Below are positions 1-10,000 of a DNA stretch of 64,000 nucleotides, piece after piece. Below the pieces are notes generated by a model, which saw only the letters and a list, made by a program, of their open reading frames with translations, was not told the origin of the DNA and did not search any database. Source of the stretch: Polaribacter butkevichii (lineage in GTDB: Bacteria; Bacteroidota; Bacteroidia; Flavobacteriales; Flavobacteriaceae). The number at the start of each line of letters is the position of its first letter. The first letter of the stretch is position 1. The stretch is taken from NCBI RefSeq assembly GCF_038024105.1, contig NZ_CP150661.1:2127001-2191000 (forward strand), read 5' to 3'. Made by a program: the position numbers and the translations under genes.

Positions 1-998
1 CTACCAATTCTGTGCATATAGTTTTCTGGAAACTCTGGTGTATCAAAATTGATAACATGAGAAACATTATCAAAATCTAAACCACGAGCCATTACATCGG
101 TAGCTAATAAAATTCTGTTTTTACCTTCATCAAACTGTTTTATAGAACGAATTCTATAATTCTGAGTTTTATTAGAGTGAATCACACACATTTCATCATT
201 AAACACTTCTTGTAAATGTTTAAATAACAAATCTGCAGTTCTCTTAAAACCAACAAAAATTAATACTTTATTATAGGTTTCTTTATCTGCTAAAAGATGA
301 TGTAACAAATTAACTTTGGTAAAAAAGTTAGGAATGTTGTAAGAAACTTGCTCAATATTATCTAGCGGCGTTCCACTTACAGCCACAGATATTTTTTCTG
401 GATTTTTAAAGAAATCGTAAATTAAGGCATCTACATCTTCTGTCATCGTTGCAGAAAACAATACATTCTGTCTTCTCTCTGGTATCACGTCAAAGATGTT
501 CATCAACTGAAAACGGAAACCTAAATCTAACATTACATCAACTTCATCAATCACCAATTTCTGAATAGATTTTAACTTTAAAGCATTACTCAACGCCAAA
601 TCATACAAACGCCCCGGAGTTGCAACAATAATATCTTGTCCTTGTAAAATAGCTTGTTTTTGTGTGTTGATGTTTGCACCACCATACACCCCTAAAACAC
701 GTGTATTAATATATTTAGATAATTGTCCTATCTGTTCTACCACCTGTAAAACCAACTCACGCGTTGGCACTAAAATTAATACTCTTGGGTGTTTTTGCGT
801 AGCATATTTTAAATCTTGCAAAATAGGCATCATGTACGCAAAAGTTTTTCCTGTACCTGTTTGCGCAATTCCCACAACATCTTTCCCCGATCTTACAACA
901 GAAAATGCTTGTTCTTGTATTGGTGTTGGGTTCACATAACCCAGATCATCAATAGCATACTGTAATTGATTAGAGATTCCTAAATCTTGAAAAGTCAT
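1..998 (-). CDS. DEAD-box ATP-dependent RNA helicase (C-terminus cut by window edge)
   Basis: Reading the minus strand from the ATG at 998 gives 332 residues open to the window edge. The helicase motifs appear in order: Q motif (PTPIQ), Walker A (AQTGTGKT), motif Ia (PTREL), motif Ib (TPGR), the DEAD box in the form DEVD, motif III (SAT), and, in the second RecA lobe, ATDVMARGLD and HRIGR at the very edge. Such proteins use ATP to remodel RNA duplexes in ribosome assembly or RNA decay. DEVD in place of DEAD is seen in some family members. The tail that would separate RhlE, DeaD and SrmB types lies outside the window. A -7 box lies 17 bases upstream of the start. The gene diverges from the TatD gene. 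Confidence 0.93.
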   Translation of the reverse strand, partial: MTFQDLGISNQLQYAIDDLGYVNPTPIQEQAFSVVRSGKDVVGIAQTGTGKTFAYMMPILQDLKYATQKHPRVLILVPTRELVLQVVEQIGQLSKYINTRVLGVYGGANINTQKQAILQGQDIIVATPGRLYDLALSNALKLKSIQKLVIDEVDVMLDLGFRFQLMNIFDVIPERRQNVLFSATMTEDVDALIYDFFKNPEKISVAVSGTPLDNIEQVSYNIPNFFTKVNLLHHLLADKETYNKVLIFVGFKRTADLLFKHLQEVFNDEMCVIHSNKTQNYRIRSIKQFDEGKNRILLATDVMARGLDFDNVSHVINFDTPEFPENYMHRIG

Positions 999-1014
999 TC
1001 TTAATATTTTTCTG

Positions 1015-1022
1015 CAAAGGTA
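1015..1022 (-). promoter_or_regulatory. -7 promoter element of the helicase gene
   Basis: The minus strand reads TACCTTTG, an exact match to the Bacteroidota -7 consensus TAnnTTTG, just upstream of the helicase ATG. I see no clear -33 TTG. Confidence 0.55.
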
Positions 1023-1070
1023 CGTTTTATAAAACGCTAAACAATAGCCCTTTTCACTAAGAATATTTAG

Positions 1071-1078
1071 TAGTTTTG
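1071..1078 (+). promoter_or_regulatory. -7 promoter element of the TatD gene
   Basis: TAGTTTTG matches TAnnTTTG and lies 21 bases before the TatD ATG, giving a short leader. No clear -33 element is visible. Confidence 0.55.
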
Positions 1079-1099
1079 CAGTAGAAACTTTTACACAAA

Positions 1100-1864
1100 A
1101 TGATTACAGATACACATACCCATTTATATTCTAGTCAGTATAACGAAGACAAAGCAGCTATGATGCAACGCGCTAAAGACGCTGGTGTTAGTCGTTTTTT
1201 TATTCCTGCTATAGATTCTACCTACACAGATGTTATGTTACAATTAGAAAAAGAGTATCCTAACGATGTTTTTTTAATGATGGGACTACATCCTACTTCT
1301 GTAGGCGAAAACTATTTAGAAGAGTTGGCACACGTTAAAGAATGGCTTGATAAAAAGAAATTTTACGCCATAGGCGAAATTGGCATGGACTTATTTTGGG
1401 ATAAAAGTTTTATTAAAGAACAACAAGAAGCTTTTAGAACTCAAATTCAGTGGGCAAAGGAAAGAAAAATGCCCATTAACATTCATTGTAGAGATGCTTT
1501 TGATGAAGTTTTTGAAATTTTAGAATCTGAAAAAAGTGATGATTTAAGAGGGATTTTTCACTGTTTTACAGGAACTTTAGACCAAGCAAAACAAGCTATT
1601 TCTTATAACATGAAATTAGGAATTGGTGGTGTTGCTACTTTTAAAAATGGTAAGATTGATAAATTTTTAAATGAAATTGATTTAAAACACATCGTTTTAG
1701 AAACAGACGCTCCATACTTAGCTCCAACTCCTTACAGAGGTAAAAGAAATGAAAGTGCTTATTTAACGAATGTTGTTGATAAATTGGTAGATATTTACGG
1801 ACTTACTTTTGATGAAATTGCCGCAATTACAACGCAGAATTCTAAAGATGTTTTTGGTGTTTAA
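1100..1864 (+). CDS. TatD family metal-dependent DNase/hydrolase
   Basis: A 254-residue protein of typical TatD length. Metal-ligand motifs of the TIM-barrel hydrolase are visible: N-terminal DTHTHLY, GEIGMD near residue 95, HCRDAF near 135, HCFTGT near 155, and ETDAPYLAP near 205. Family members act as cytoplasmic 3'-5' exonucleases or D-aminoacyl-tRNA deacylase-like hydrolases; the exact substrate cannot be read from the sequence. A TAnnTTTG box precedes the ATG. The 3' end overlaps the next gene, so the two are probably cotranscribed. Confidence 0.93.
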   Translation: MITDTHTHLYSSQYNEDKAAMMQRAKDAGVSRFFIPAIDSTYTDVMLQLEKEYPNDVFLMMGLHPTSVGENYLEELAHVKEWLDKKKFYAIGEIGMDLFWDKSFIKEQQEAFRTQIQWAKERKMPINIHCRDAFDEVFEILESEKSDDLRGIFHCFTGTLDQAKQAISYNMKLGIGGVATFKNGKIDKFLNEIDLKHIVLETDAPYLAPTPYRGKRNESAYLTNVVDKLVDIYGLTFDEIAAITTQNSKDVFGV

Positions 1865-2528
1865 TTTTTTTAAAAATAGAAATAATTTTTCTGGAGATAA
1901 ATTTGTCATCTATATTATAACTCCAATCATAATTATTATAGTTATCATTTCTTTAATAAAGAATAATGACCAAATTGAAGGTATTAATAAAAACAAAAAA
2001 ACAACTGTTGGTTTTATTACCAAAATTAGACACGGTGGTAATAATGCTGGAACATCAAATATAATTTATAAATATAATGTAAACTCTAAAAAATTTAAAA
2101 CTAGTGATGCTTTATATGATGGCTATCCTAAAAGAGTTAGACTAAGTAAACCTATTATTGGTAAATATTACCCAGTTGAATATGATTCTTTACATCCTGA
2201 AGAGTCAAGAATATTAATTACTGAAAAGTCCTTAAATCCTCACGAATTAATATTGTTTGGCAACACAATCACAGGAAGTATTTCAAAAATCTTATATTTC
2301 AAAGGCAATCAATATGCAGATTTCTACATCAATTATAAATATAGAAATGAAAAATTCTCTTTTAGAACTCGTTTACACAAAGACAGCCTTAGCTGTGGAG
2401 AGATTAGTGATTGTAGAAAAAATAAAACAATTAAATTAAAAATTTCTAAAAAGTATCCTATTTTTAATAATTTATATTTCAAAAGCAGAGATAGGCAAAC
2501 TAAATCTGCTTATACAAATTATAATTAA
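1848..2528 (+). CDS. Hypothetical single-pass membrane protein
   Basis: I do not recognise the family. The frame opens at a TTG at 1809 inside tatD, but the ATG at 1848 is the better start. It gives about 226 residues beginning MFLVF and overlaps the TatD stop by 17 bases. An isoleucine-rich membrane segment lies around residues 18-38, followed by a soluble domain of about 180 residues rich in K, Y, N and I. Its spacing pattern (VGFITKI, then KYYPVEYD, then a second half with ADFYINYKYRNEKF) looks like two beta-rich repeats. Tight packing between tatD and the methyltransferase gene suggests one transcript, but the function is open. Confidence 0.6.
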   Translation: MFLVFNFFKNRNNFSGDKFVIYIITPIIIIIVIISLIKNNDQIEGINKNKKTTVGFITKIRHGGNNAGTSNIIYKYNVNSKKFKTSDALYDGYPKRVRLSKPIIGKYYPVEYDSLHPEESRILITEKSLNPHELILFGNTITGSISKILYFKGNQYADFYINYKYRNEKFSFRTRLHKDSLSCGEISDCRKNKTIKLKISKKYPIFNNLYFKSRDRQTKSAYTNYN

Positions 2529-2529
2529 T

Positions 2530-3048
2530 TTGAACCTAAAAACCACATATTACAAAACTCCAATAGGAACCGCAAAAATTGTGGGTGATGAAAACGGAAT
2601 TCAATCTGTTTCGGTTTTAGATGATGATGCCTTGTCGGAGTTTGTCTTGAGCGAAGACGAAAGACTCGAAGTGACAAATTCTGATATTCCTAAATGTTTG
2701 CAAGATTGTGTAACACAATTAGAAGAATATTTTGAAGGTAAGAGAATTAATTTCAACTTAAAGTTGAATCCTCAAGGAACAGAATTTCAGAAAAAAGTAT
2801 GGCAAGAATTATTAAATATTCCATTTAATAAAACAAGAACCTATTTAGAACAAAGCAAAGCGTTAGGAGATGTAAAAGCCATAAGAGCAGTTGCCTCTGC
2901 AAATGGTAAAAACCCAATTTGGATTATCATTCCGTGTCATAGAGTTATTGGTTCTGATGGTTCTTTAACAGGTTATGCAGGCGGAATTTGGCGTAAAAAG
3001 TGGTTATTGGCACACGAAAACCCAGTAAAACAACAATCGTTGTTTTAA
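2530..3048 (+). CDS. ogt: Methylated-DNA--protein-cysteine S-methyltransferase
   Basis: A 172-residue repair protein that transfers the methyl group of O6-methylguanine to its own cysteine. The acceptor motif PCHRV is present, with Cys136. The helix-turn-helix region (FQKKVWQELL, RAVASANGKNP) and the C-terminal GYAGGIWRKKWLL signature are also present. The length fits the Ogt/MGMT class without an Ada N-terminal domain. The start is a TTG immediately after the upstream stop, because no in-frame ATG lies before the conserved YYKTPIG strand. Confidence 0.93.
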   Translation: MNLKTTYYKTPIGTAKIVGDENGIQSVSVLDDDALSEFVLSEDERLEVTNSDIPKCLQDCVTQLEEYFEGKRINFNLKLNPQGTEFQKKVWQELLNIPFNKTRTYLEQSKALGDVKAIRAVASANGKNPIWIIIPCHRVIGSDGSLTGYAGGIWRKKWLLAHENPVKQQSLF

Positions 3049-3104
3049 TTTTATTATTCAAACATTAAAAAACATATTTTTACGTTTAAATCGTATAGTT
3101 TTTT

Positions 3105-6100
3105 ATGATTCAAAGAATTCTCTTTTTCTTATTGCTTTTTATTGGGTTTACAATCCAATCTCAAACGATATCTAAAGATTTTAGAGTTCAAAAATATTTA
3201 ATTGAAAAGGATACCATTCAATTAGACTCCGTGGCTTTAAATCCGCAGAAATTTAAAGTCTTAAATACATTTTTAAAGGCAATCCCTTCATCAGAATATA
3301 CGGTAGATTTTAGTAATGCCGTTTTAATCATCAACTCTAAAAAATATACAGAAATTACTGTCGAATATTTTCGTCTACCAGATTTTATCACAAAAATATA
3401 TACACCGTTCGATGAAAAATTTATGGTTCCGAATGGTACAAATACCGGTAAATTATACAGTTTAACCACCAACAAAAAAGCATCAGACATAAAATTGTTT
3501 GATGGTTTACAAACCAAAGGATATATTAGTAGAGGCATAACCACAGGTAACAATCAGAATGCGGTTACCAACTCTGCTTTAGATTTAGAAATATCGGGTA
3601 AACTCTCTAAAGACGTAACATTAAGAGCCAATATTTTTGACACCAATATTCCTATTCAAGAAAACGGATATTCGCAAAACATCACCGATTTCGATCGTAT
3701 TTTTATTGAAATGTTTACCGATAATTGGCGTGTAAGAGCTGGTGATATTTCACTAGAAAATAAAAAGAGTTATTTTTTACCCTTAACCAAACAAGTTTCT
3801 GGCTTATTGGTACAAGCTCAAATTAACGACAACTTAAAAGTAGCCGCTTCTGGAGCAGTAGTGAGAGGACGATTTAGTACCTACAAAATTACTGGAGTAG
3901 AAGGAAATCAAGGTCCTTATAAAATATTAGGTGCTAATAATGAAAGTGCTATTTTAATTATTGAAGGTAGCGAGAAAGTGTACATTAATGGAGTTTTAAT
4001 TAAACGTGGAGAAGAGAATGATTATACAATAGATTACAACCTTGGTGAAATAGAATTTAACACTACTTACCCGATAACCAATGATATGAGAATATCTATT
4101 GATTTTCAATATTCCGAAAAAAACTACACCCGATTTGTAACCTATAATGAAGCTTCTTACGAAAGTGAAAAGTTTAGTATTGCTGGTTATTTTTATTCGG
4201 AAAATGATGCAAAAAACCAACCAGTACAACAGAGTTTAACTACAGAACAAAAAAGAATCTTAGAAAACGCAGGTAATAATACCGATTTAATGGTGGCAGA
4301 AAGTTCCTATGCAGACACTTTTAATGAGAATAAAATTCTTTACAAAAAAGTTTTAAATGGAACCGAAGAAGTTTTTGAGTATTCTACTAATACATCAGAC
4401 GATTTATACACCGTAACTTTTTCTAACGTTGGCAACAATTTAGGAGACTATATTTTAGATAAAACCACTGCCATCGGAAACATCTTTTTGTTTGTAGGTA
4501 AAAACCAAGGAAACTACAAGCCCATAATTCGTTTAATTCCGCCCACAAAATCGCAGTTATTTATAGTGCAATCATCCTATAATCCTTCTAATAAAACAAC
4601 AATTAATACAGAAGTAGCTTTAAGTAATAATGATGCAAATCTGTTTTCTACATTAGATGATGCCAAAAATAAAGCATTGGCAACAAAGGTGGATTGGCAA
4701 CAAACCTTAATTGATAAAAAATGGCAATTACAGAGTAATATTAGTCATGAGTTTGTACAGAATAATTTTAAAACAGCACAACGTTGGGAGTCTGTAGAAT
4801 TTAATAGAGATTGGAATTTATTAACCAATAATGCTACCAAAAGTTTCTTTCAATCTGAGCTTTCTTTACAAAACAAAAAAACAGACTTTCTTTTATATCG
4901 ATACAACAACTTAACCTACAAGGATGTTTTTTCTGGAAACAAACATGAGTTACAATCTAAAATGAAGTTGAAAAACACGTCTTTTTATATAAACGGAAGT
5001 TTTTTAAAAAACACCTCAACTACAGAAGACGATGCCTTTTTTACTGCAAAAGCAAAAATAGAACACGATTTCAATAAAAAATGGTTGGGTGCGTTTATCA
5101 ATTTTGAAACCAACAGCAGAAAAGATATTACAACGCAAGAATTCATCAATACAAGTCATAAATTTAAAGAATACGAAACCTATTTTGGTATTGGAGATAC
5201 TACCAATGTCTTTGCCAAAGTTGGTTTTAATTACCGAAATAATGATAGTATAAAATCTAATTCTTTTACCGAAGTTAACAATAGAAAAACGTTTTACATC
5301 AACAGTAAAATAATACAAAACAGACAAACTAATTTAAGTGTTTTTGCCAATTATAGGCTTACAGAAAACAAGTTTACTGAGAACGAAAAATCGTTGAATT
5401 CTAAAGTTGTTTTTAATCAAGAATTATTTAAAAATTTTATCAACTTAGGTACTGTTTATGAAACCTCATCGGGTAATATTGCCAGACAAGAATATATTTA
5501 TATACAAACAGAACCTGGTTTGGGCTATTATACTTGGATTGATTATAACAACGATGGCGTTAAAGATTTTGATGAGTTTGAAATTGCAGAATTTCAAGAT
5601 CAAGCATCTTATTTACGTTTACCAAAACCTAATTTGCAATTTATTGCTACCCAAAGAGCCAAATTTTCTCAATCTATAACGTTAAACCCAAGAGTTTGGA
5701 CCTCTAAAAACGGCATTAAAAAAGTACTTTCTAAATTTTACAATCAGAGTTTTTTAAGTGTAGAAAATGAACAACAAAGAATTGGAAATTCCTTTAATTT
5801 TAATCCTTTCGATTTTAATGAAAGTAAACTGATAGGTCTTAATTTTAACATTAGAAACAGCCTTTATTTTAACAAAAACCTTCAGAAATATAGCACTACT
5901 TATACCTTTGGCAAAAACAGAAGTAAACAACAGTACTTTATTGGAAATCAAGAAAACAACATTAAACTACACCAAGTAGATTTTGCACATAAGTTTGCTT
6001 CTTTTTGGCTGTTTGAGTTGATGGGAAAAACATCTAAAAACGATTTAGAAACTCAGAATTTTAATAACAGAAATTATACCATTAACGCCAACGAAATTCA

Positions 6101-6482
6101 GCCTAAAATTAGTTTCTTGTATAATGACAACAATCGTCTTACCGCTTTTTATCACTTTAAAAACAAAGAAAATAAGTTGCAAGATTTTGAGCTATTAAAA
6201 CAACAGAAATTCGGAATTGAATATTTTTATATCAACAGTACAAAGAATCAAATTTCTGCCAATGTAAATGTATTTTTAAATGATTTTACAGGAGATACCA
6301 ATACACCAGTTGCCTACCAAATGTTAGAGGGTTTACAAGCAGGAAAAAATTATACTTGGAATCTTTTATTCAATAAAAAACTAAATTCTTTTTTAAATCT
6401 AAACTTAAATTACCTAGGTAGAAAGAGTGAAAATACCAAAACCATACATACCGGAAATGTGCAATTAAGAGCTATTTTTTAA
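3105..6482 (+). CDS. Large outer-membrane beta-barrel protein, function unknown
   Basis: An 1125-residue exported protein with a signal peptide (residues 1-19, ending in QSQT). Around residues 285-345 a segment with INGVLIKRG, YTIDY and GEIEF resembles the short beta repeats that recur in very large Bacteroidota outer-membrane proteins such as SprA. The rest is dominated by alternating aromatic/polar strands with Asn/Lys-rich turns, as in a large barrel. An EF-hand-like DYNNDGVKDFDEFE lies near residue 810. No catalytic motif is seen. It is preceded by a 56-base gap and followed by the metal-efflux operon. The role is unknown; a transport or assembly function at the outer membrane is only inference. 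Confidence 0.75.
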   Translation: MIQRILFFLLLFIGFTIQSQTISKDFRVQKYLIEKDTIQLDSVALNPQKFKVLNTFLKAIPSSEYTVDFSNAVLIINSKKYTEITVEYFRLPDFITKIYTPFDEKFMVPNGTNTGKLYSLTTNKKASDIKLFDGLQTKGYISRGITTGNNQNAVTNSALDLEISGKLSKDVTLRANIFDTNIPIQENGYSQNITDFDRIFIEMFTDNWRVRAGDISLENKKSYFLPLTKQVSGLLVQAQINDNLKVAASGAVVRGRFSTYKITGVEGNQGPYKILGANNESAILIIEGSEKVYINGVLIKRGEENDYTIDYNLGEIEFNTTYPITNDMRISIDFQYSEKNYTRFVTYNEASYESEKFSIAGYFYSENDAKNQPVQQSLTTEQKRILENAGNNTDLMVAESSYADTFNENKILYKKVLNGTEEVFEYSTNTSDDLYTVTFSNVGNNLGDYILDKTTAIGNIFLFVGKNQGNYKPIIRLIPPTKSQLFIVQSSYNPSNKTTINTEVALSNNDANLFSTLDDAKNKALATKVDWQQTLIDKKWQLQSNISHEFVQNNFKTAQRWESVEFNRDWNLLTNNATKSFFQSELSLQNKKTDFLLYRYNNLTYKDVFSGNKHELQSKMKLKNTSFYINGSFLKNTSTTEDDAFFTAKAKIEHDFNKKWLGAFINFETNSRKDITTQEFINTSHKFKEYETYFGIGDTTNVFAKVGFNYRNNDSIKSNSFTEVNNRKTFYINSKIIQNRQTNLSVFANYRLTENKFTENEKSLNSKVVFNQELFKNFINLGTVYETSSGNIARQEYIYIQTEPGLGYYTWIDYNNDGVKDFDEFEIAEFQDQASYLRLPKPNLQFIATQRAKFSQSITLNPRVWTSKNGIKKVLSKFYNQSFLSVENEQQRIGNSFNFNPFDFNESKLIGLNFNIRNSLYFNKNLQKYSTTYTFGKNRSKQQYFIGNQENNIKLHQVDFAHKFASFWLFELMGKTSKNDLETQNFNNRNYTINANEIQPKISFLYNDNNRLTAFYHFKNKENKLQDFELLKQQKFGIEYFYINSTKNQISANVNVFLNDFTGDTNTPVAYQMLEGLQAGKNYTWNLLFNKKLNSFLNLNLNYLGRKSENTKTIHTGNVQLRAIF

Positions 6483-6551
6483 CCAAAAATTATTCTTTAT
6501 GTAACAATTATTTCATAAATAATTAAAAAAAAGGCTTTAATTTGCACCATA

Positions 6552-6938
6552 ATGATGAAACTTATAGCAATATTGTTATCAAATTTAATTCTCTTACAGA
6601 GTTTAAATATTGGTTTAGAAACTTTTTCTAAAATCAATGTATTGATAGAACACGCTCAATTTCATCAAAAAACATACGGAGATTCTTTTATTGATTTTTT
6701 AACGGAGCATTACGGATTTGATGATGGTACTATAGAAAAACATAAAGAGCATGGCAATTTACCTTTTAAAAAAGATTGCGCAAACCACAACCACTTACCT
6801 ACTGTTTTTACCTTAAACACGCAAGTTTTTGAATTGAAAGAAACCCTACCAATTCAAGTTCAACAAAAATATTATTACAAAGAATCTTACTCTTTTATTG
6901 AAAAACCTTCTGTTTTTCAACCACCCAAACACGCATAA
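6552..6938 (+). CDS. Small exported His-rich protein at the head of the metal-efflux operon
   Basis: A 128-residue protein with a hydrophobic N-terminus (residues 1-20). Its middle is rich in His, Cys and acidic residues (IEKHKEHGN, then CANHNHLP), which could bind metal. It ends in PPKHA. It lies 68 bases upstream of the RND pump gene and probably shares its transcript. The arrangement suggests an accessory or sensing role in metal efflux, but this is inferred from composition and position only. Confidence 0.7.
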   Translation: MMKLIAILLSNLILLQSLNIGLETFSKINVLIEHAQFHQKTYGDSFIDFLTEHYGFDDGTIEKHKEHGNLPFKKDCANHNHLPTVFTLNTQVFELKETLPIQVQQKYYYKESYSFIEKPSVFQPPKHA

Positions 6939-7006
6939 TTCAATTTTAGATTTTTAATCCTGTTTATAACAAACAGGCATTTATTATTTCTTAATTTTTA
7001 TGAATT

Positions 7007-10000
7007 ATGTTAGAATACATTATAAAGTTCAGCTTAAAAAATAAGCTGATTATTTTCATTTTCACTATTTTTATTATCGGTTTTGGAATTTTCTCATTAA
7101 CCAAAATCCCTATTGGTGCTGTTCCAGATATTACCAATAATCAAGTACAAGTAATTACTACTTCACGTAATTTATCTACACAAGACGTAGAACAATTTAT
7201 TACCTATCCGGTAGAATTAGAAATGGCCAATTTACCAGGTGTAGAAGAAATTAGATCTGTTTCTAAATTTGGATTGTCTGTTGTAACCATTGTTTTTAAA
7301 GACAATATGGGTACTTATTTACCCAGACAACTTATTGCAGAAAAAATAAAATCTGCTTCAGAAAAAATTCCTCAAGGTTTCGGAACACCAGAAATGGGGC
7401 CAATTACAACAGGTTTGGGTGAAATTTATCAATATATTTTAGACGTAAAACCGGGTTATGAAAACCGATATTCTGCAACAGAGCTAAGAACTATTCAAGA
7501 TTGGATTGTGAAGCGTCAATTATCCGGAATTCCTGGTGTGGTTGAAGTGAACACGTGGGGAGGTTTTTTAAAACAATACGAAATTGCCATCAATCCAAAT
7601 AAATTAAATGCGATGCATATTTCTGTTGCTGAAATTTACAACGCACTAGAAAAAAACAACAGTGTTGCCGGAGGTGGTTATATTGAAAAAACAAATCAAG
7701 CTTTTTTTATTCGTGGAGAAGGTTTGATAAAATCTTTGGAAGATGTTGGTCATATTGTGGTAAAAAATGAAGGGATTCCAATTTACATAAAAGACATTGC
7801 CAAAGTTGGTTTTGGAAGCGCAACACGTTTTGGAGCCATTACAGGAAATGGTCAAGGAGAAAAAGTTCTTGGTCAAATTATGATGCTCAAAAACGGTAAC
7901 TCTAAAGCAATTATTGATGCCGTAAAAGAACGCGTTAAAGCAATACAAAATAATTTACCAGAAGGTGTTTATATTAACGGATTTTTAGAACGTAGTGAGT
8001 TAATTGATAAAACCACATTTACGGTTTCAGAAAACTTAATTTTAGGATCGTTAATTGTCATCTTTGTAGTGGTTTTATTATTAGGAAACCTCCGCTCTGG
8101 TATAGTAGTTGCCTCTGTTATTCCATTAAGCTTACTGTTTACTATTTCATTGATGAATACTTTTGGAATAGATGCAAATTTAATGAGCCTTGGCGCTATC
8201 GATTTTGGAATTATTATTGATGGTGCGGTTATTATTGTAGAATTTATAGCTTTTAGAATTATAAGTGAGAGCGACAAACTAAAATTACTTAAAAAAGAAG
8301 AAAAACAAGAAGAAATTGATGCAATTACATTAAAAAGTGCTTCAAAAATGATGAATTCTGCCATTTTTGGTCAATTAATTATTCTAATTGTTTTCATTCC
8401 TATTTTGTCTTTAAGTGGTGTAGAAGGCAAAATGTTTAAACCCATGGCATTAACATTTAGCTTTGCATTAGTTGGCGCAATGCTACTTTGTTTAACCTAT
8501 GTACCGGTGGTTTCTTCACTATTTTTAAAACCGAGTAAACCAAGTGACAAGAATATTTCTGTACGTTTAATGAAGATTTTAAATTTATGGTACAAGCCTT
8601 CTATACACTGGGCTTTACAACATAAAAAAATTGTTATTGGTTTAGCAGGATTCTTATTAATATCAAGTATTATTTTGTTTACTAGAATGGGAGGAGAATT
8701 TGTGCCCACTTTAGATGAAGGAGATTTTGTAATTCAACCTGTATTAAAAACAGGAACTTCACTCGGAAAAACCATTGAAATCACTACCAAAATAGAACAA
8801 ATTCTTTTAGATAATTTTCCTGAAGTAGACCAAGTAGTTAGTAGAATTGGTGCCGCAGAAGTACCAACAGACCCAATGTCTATGGAAGAAAGTGATGTAA
8901 TTATTAAATTAAAACCAAAAAGCGAATGGGTTTCTGCAAAAAGTAAAGATCAATTAGCAGATAAATTTAAAGAAGCTTTAGCCATAATTCCGGATATGGA
9001 AGTAGAATTTACCCAACCCATAGAAATGCGTTTTAATGAATTAATTACAGGTGTTAGAGCCGATGTTGCTATCAAAATATTTGGCGAAAACTTATCTGTT
9101 TTGGCTACAAAAGCAGATGAAATAAGAACGCTTATTAAAGATGTACAAGGAGCATCTGACATCATTATAGAAAAAGTAGAAGGACTCCCTCAAATGAGTG
9201 TTACTTTTAATAGAAGTAAAATTGCTCGTTATGGTTTAAATATTTCTGATGTAAATCAATTAATAACTATGGGTTTTGCAGGCGGTACAGTTGGTAATGT
9301 TTTTGAAGGTGAAAAACGTTTTGACTTAGTAATTCGATTAGATAAAAATAACAGAAAAAACTTATCTAGTCTTCAGCATTTATATGTAGATACTCCTGGT
9401 GGAAATAAAATTCCTTTAAGCGAATTAGCCGATATTAAATACACAACTGGACCTGCAAAAATATCTAGAGACGACACCAAACGTAGAATTGTGGTTGGTG
9501 TTAACGTAAGAAATAGAGATTTACAATCTGTGGTAGATGATGTTAAAACTATTATTGATAGTAAACTTAAATTACCTGTTGGTTACACAATTACTTATGG
9601 CGGACAATTTGAAAATTTACAAAGTGCCAAGGCTCGTTTAAAAATTGCGGTACCAATTGCATTGGTCTTAATATTTCTATTACTCTATTTTGCATTTGGC
9701 TCTATAAAAGAAGCGTTGTTAATCTATTCTGCTATTCCGCTTTCTGCTGTAGGTGGCGTTGTATTGTTATGGTTACGCGGGTTACCTTTTAGTATTTCTG
9801 CAGGTGTTGGTTTTATTGCATTATTTGGAATTGCCGTATTAAATGGAATTGTGTTAATAGAACATTTTAAAGAACTTAAAAAAGAAGGAATGGATAATAT
9901 TGAAGAACGCATAAAACGAGGAACAGCAGAACGATTAAGACCTGTTTTATTAACAGCAGCAGCAGCAGCTTTAGGTTTTTTACCAATGGCCATTTCTACA

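Noticed and set aside
1809..1847. TTG start for the membrane protein downstream of tatD.
   Set aside because: It would add 13 residues read out of frame from tatD. The ATG at 1848 gives a natural membrane-protein N-terminus.
7646..9993. Several long reading frames on the strand opposite the RND pump gene.
   Set aside because: They mirror the codon structure of the pump, have no family features and lack promoters; they are shadows of the real gene.
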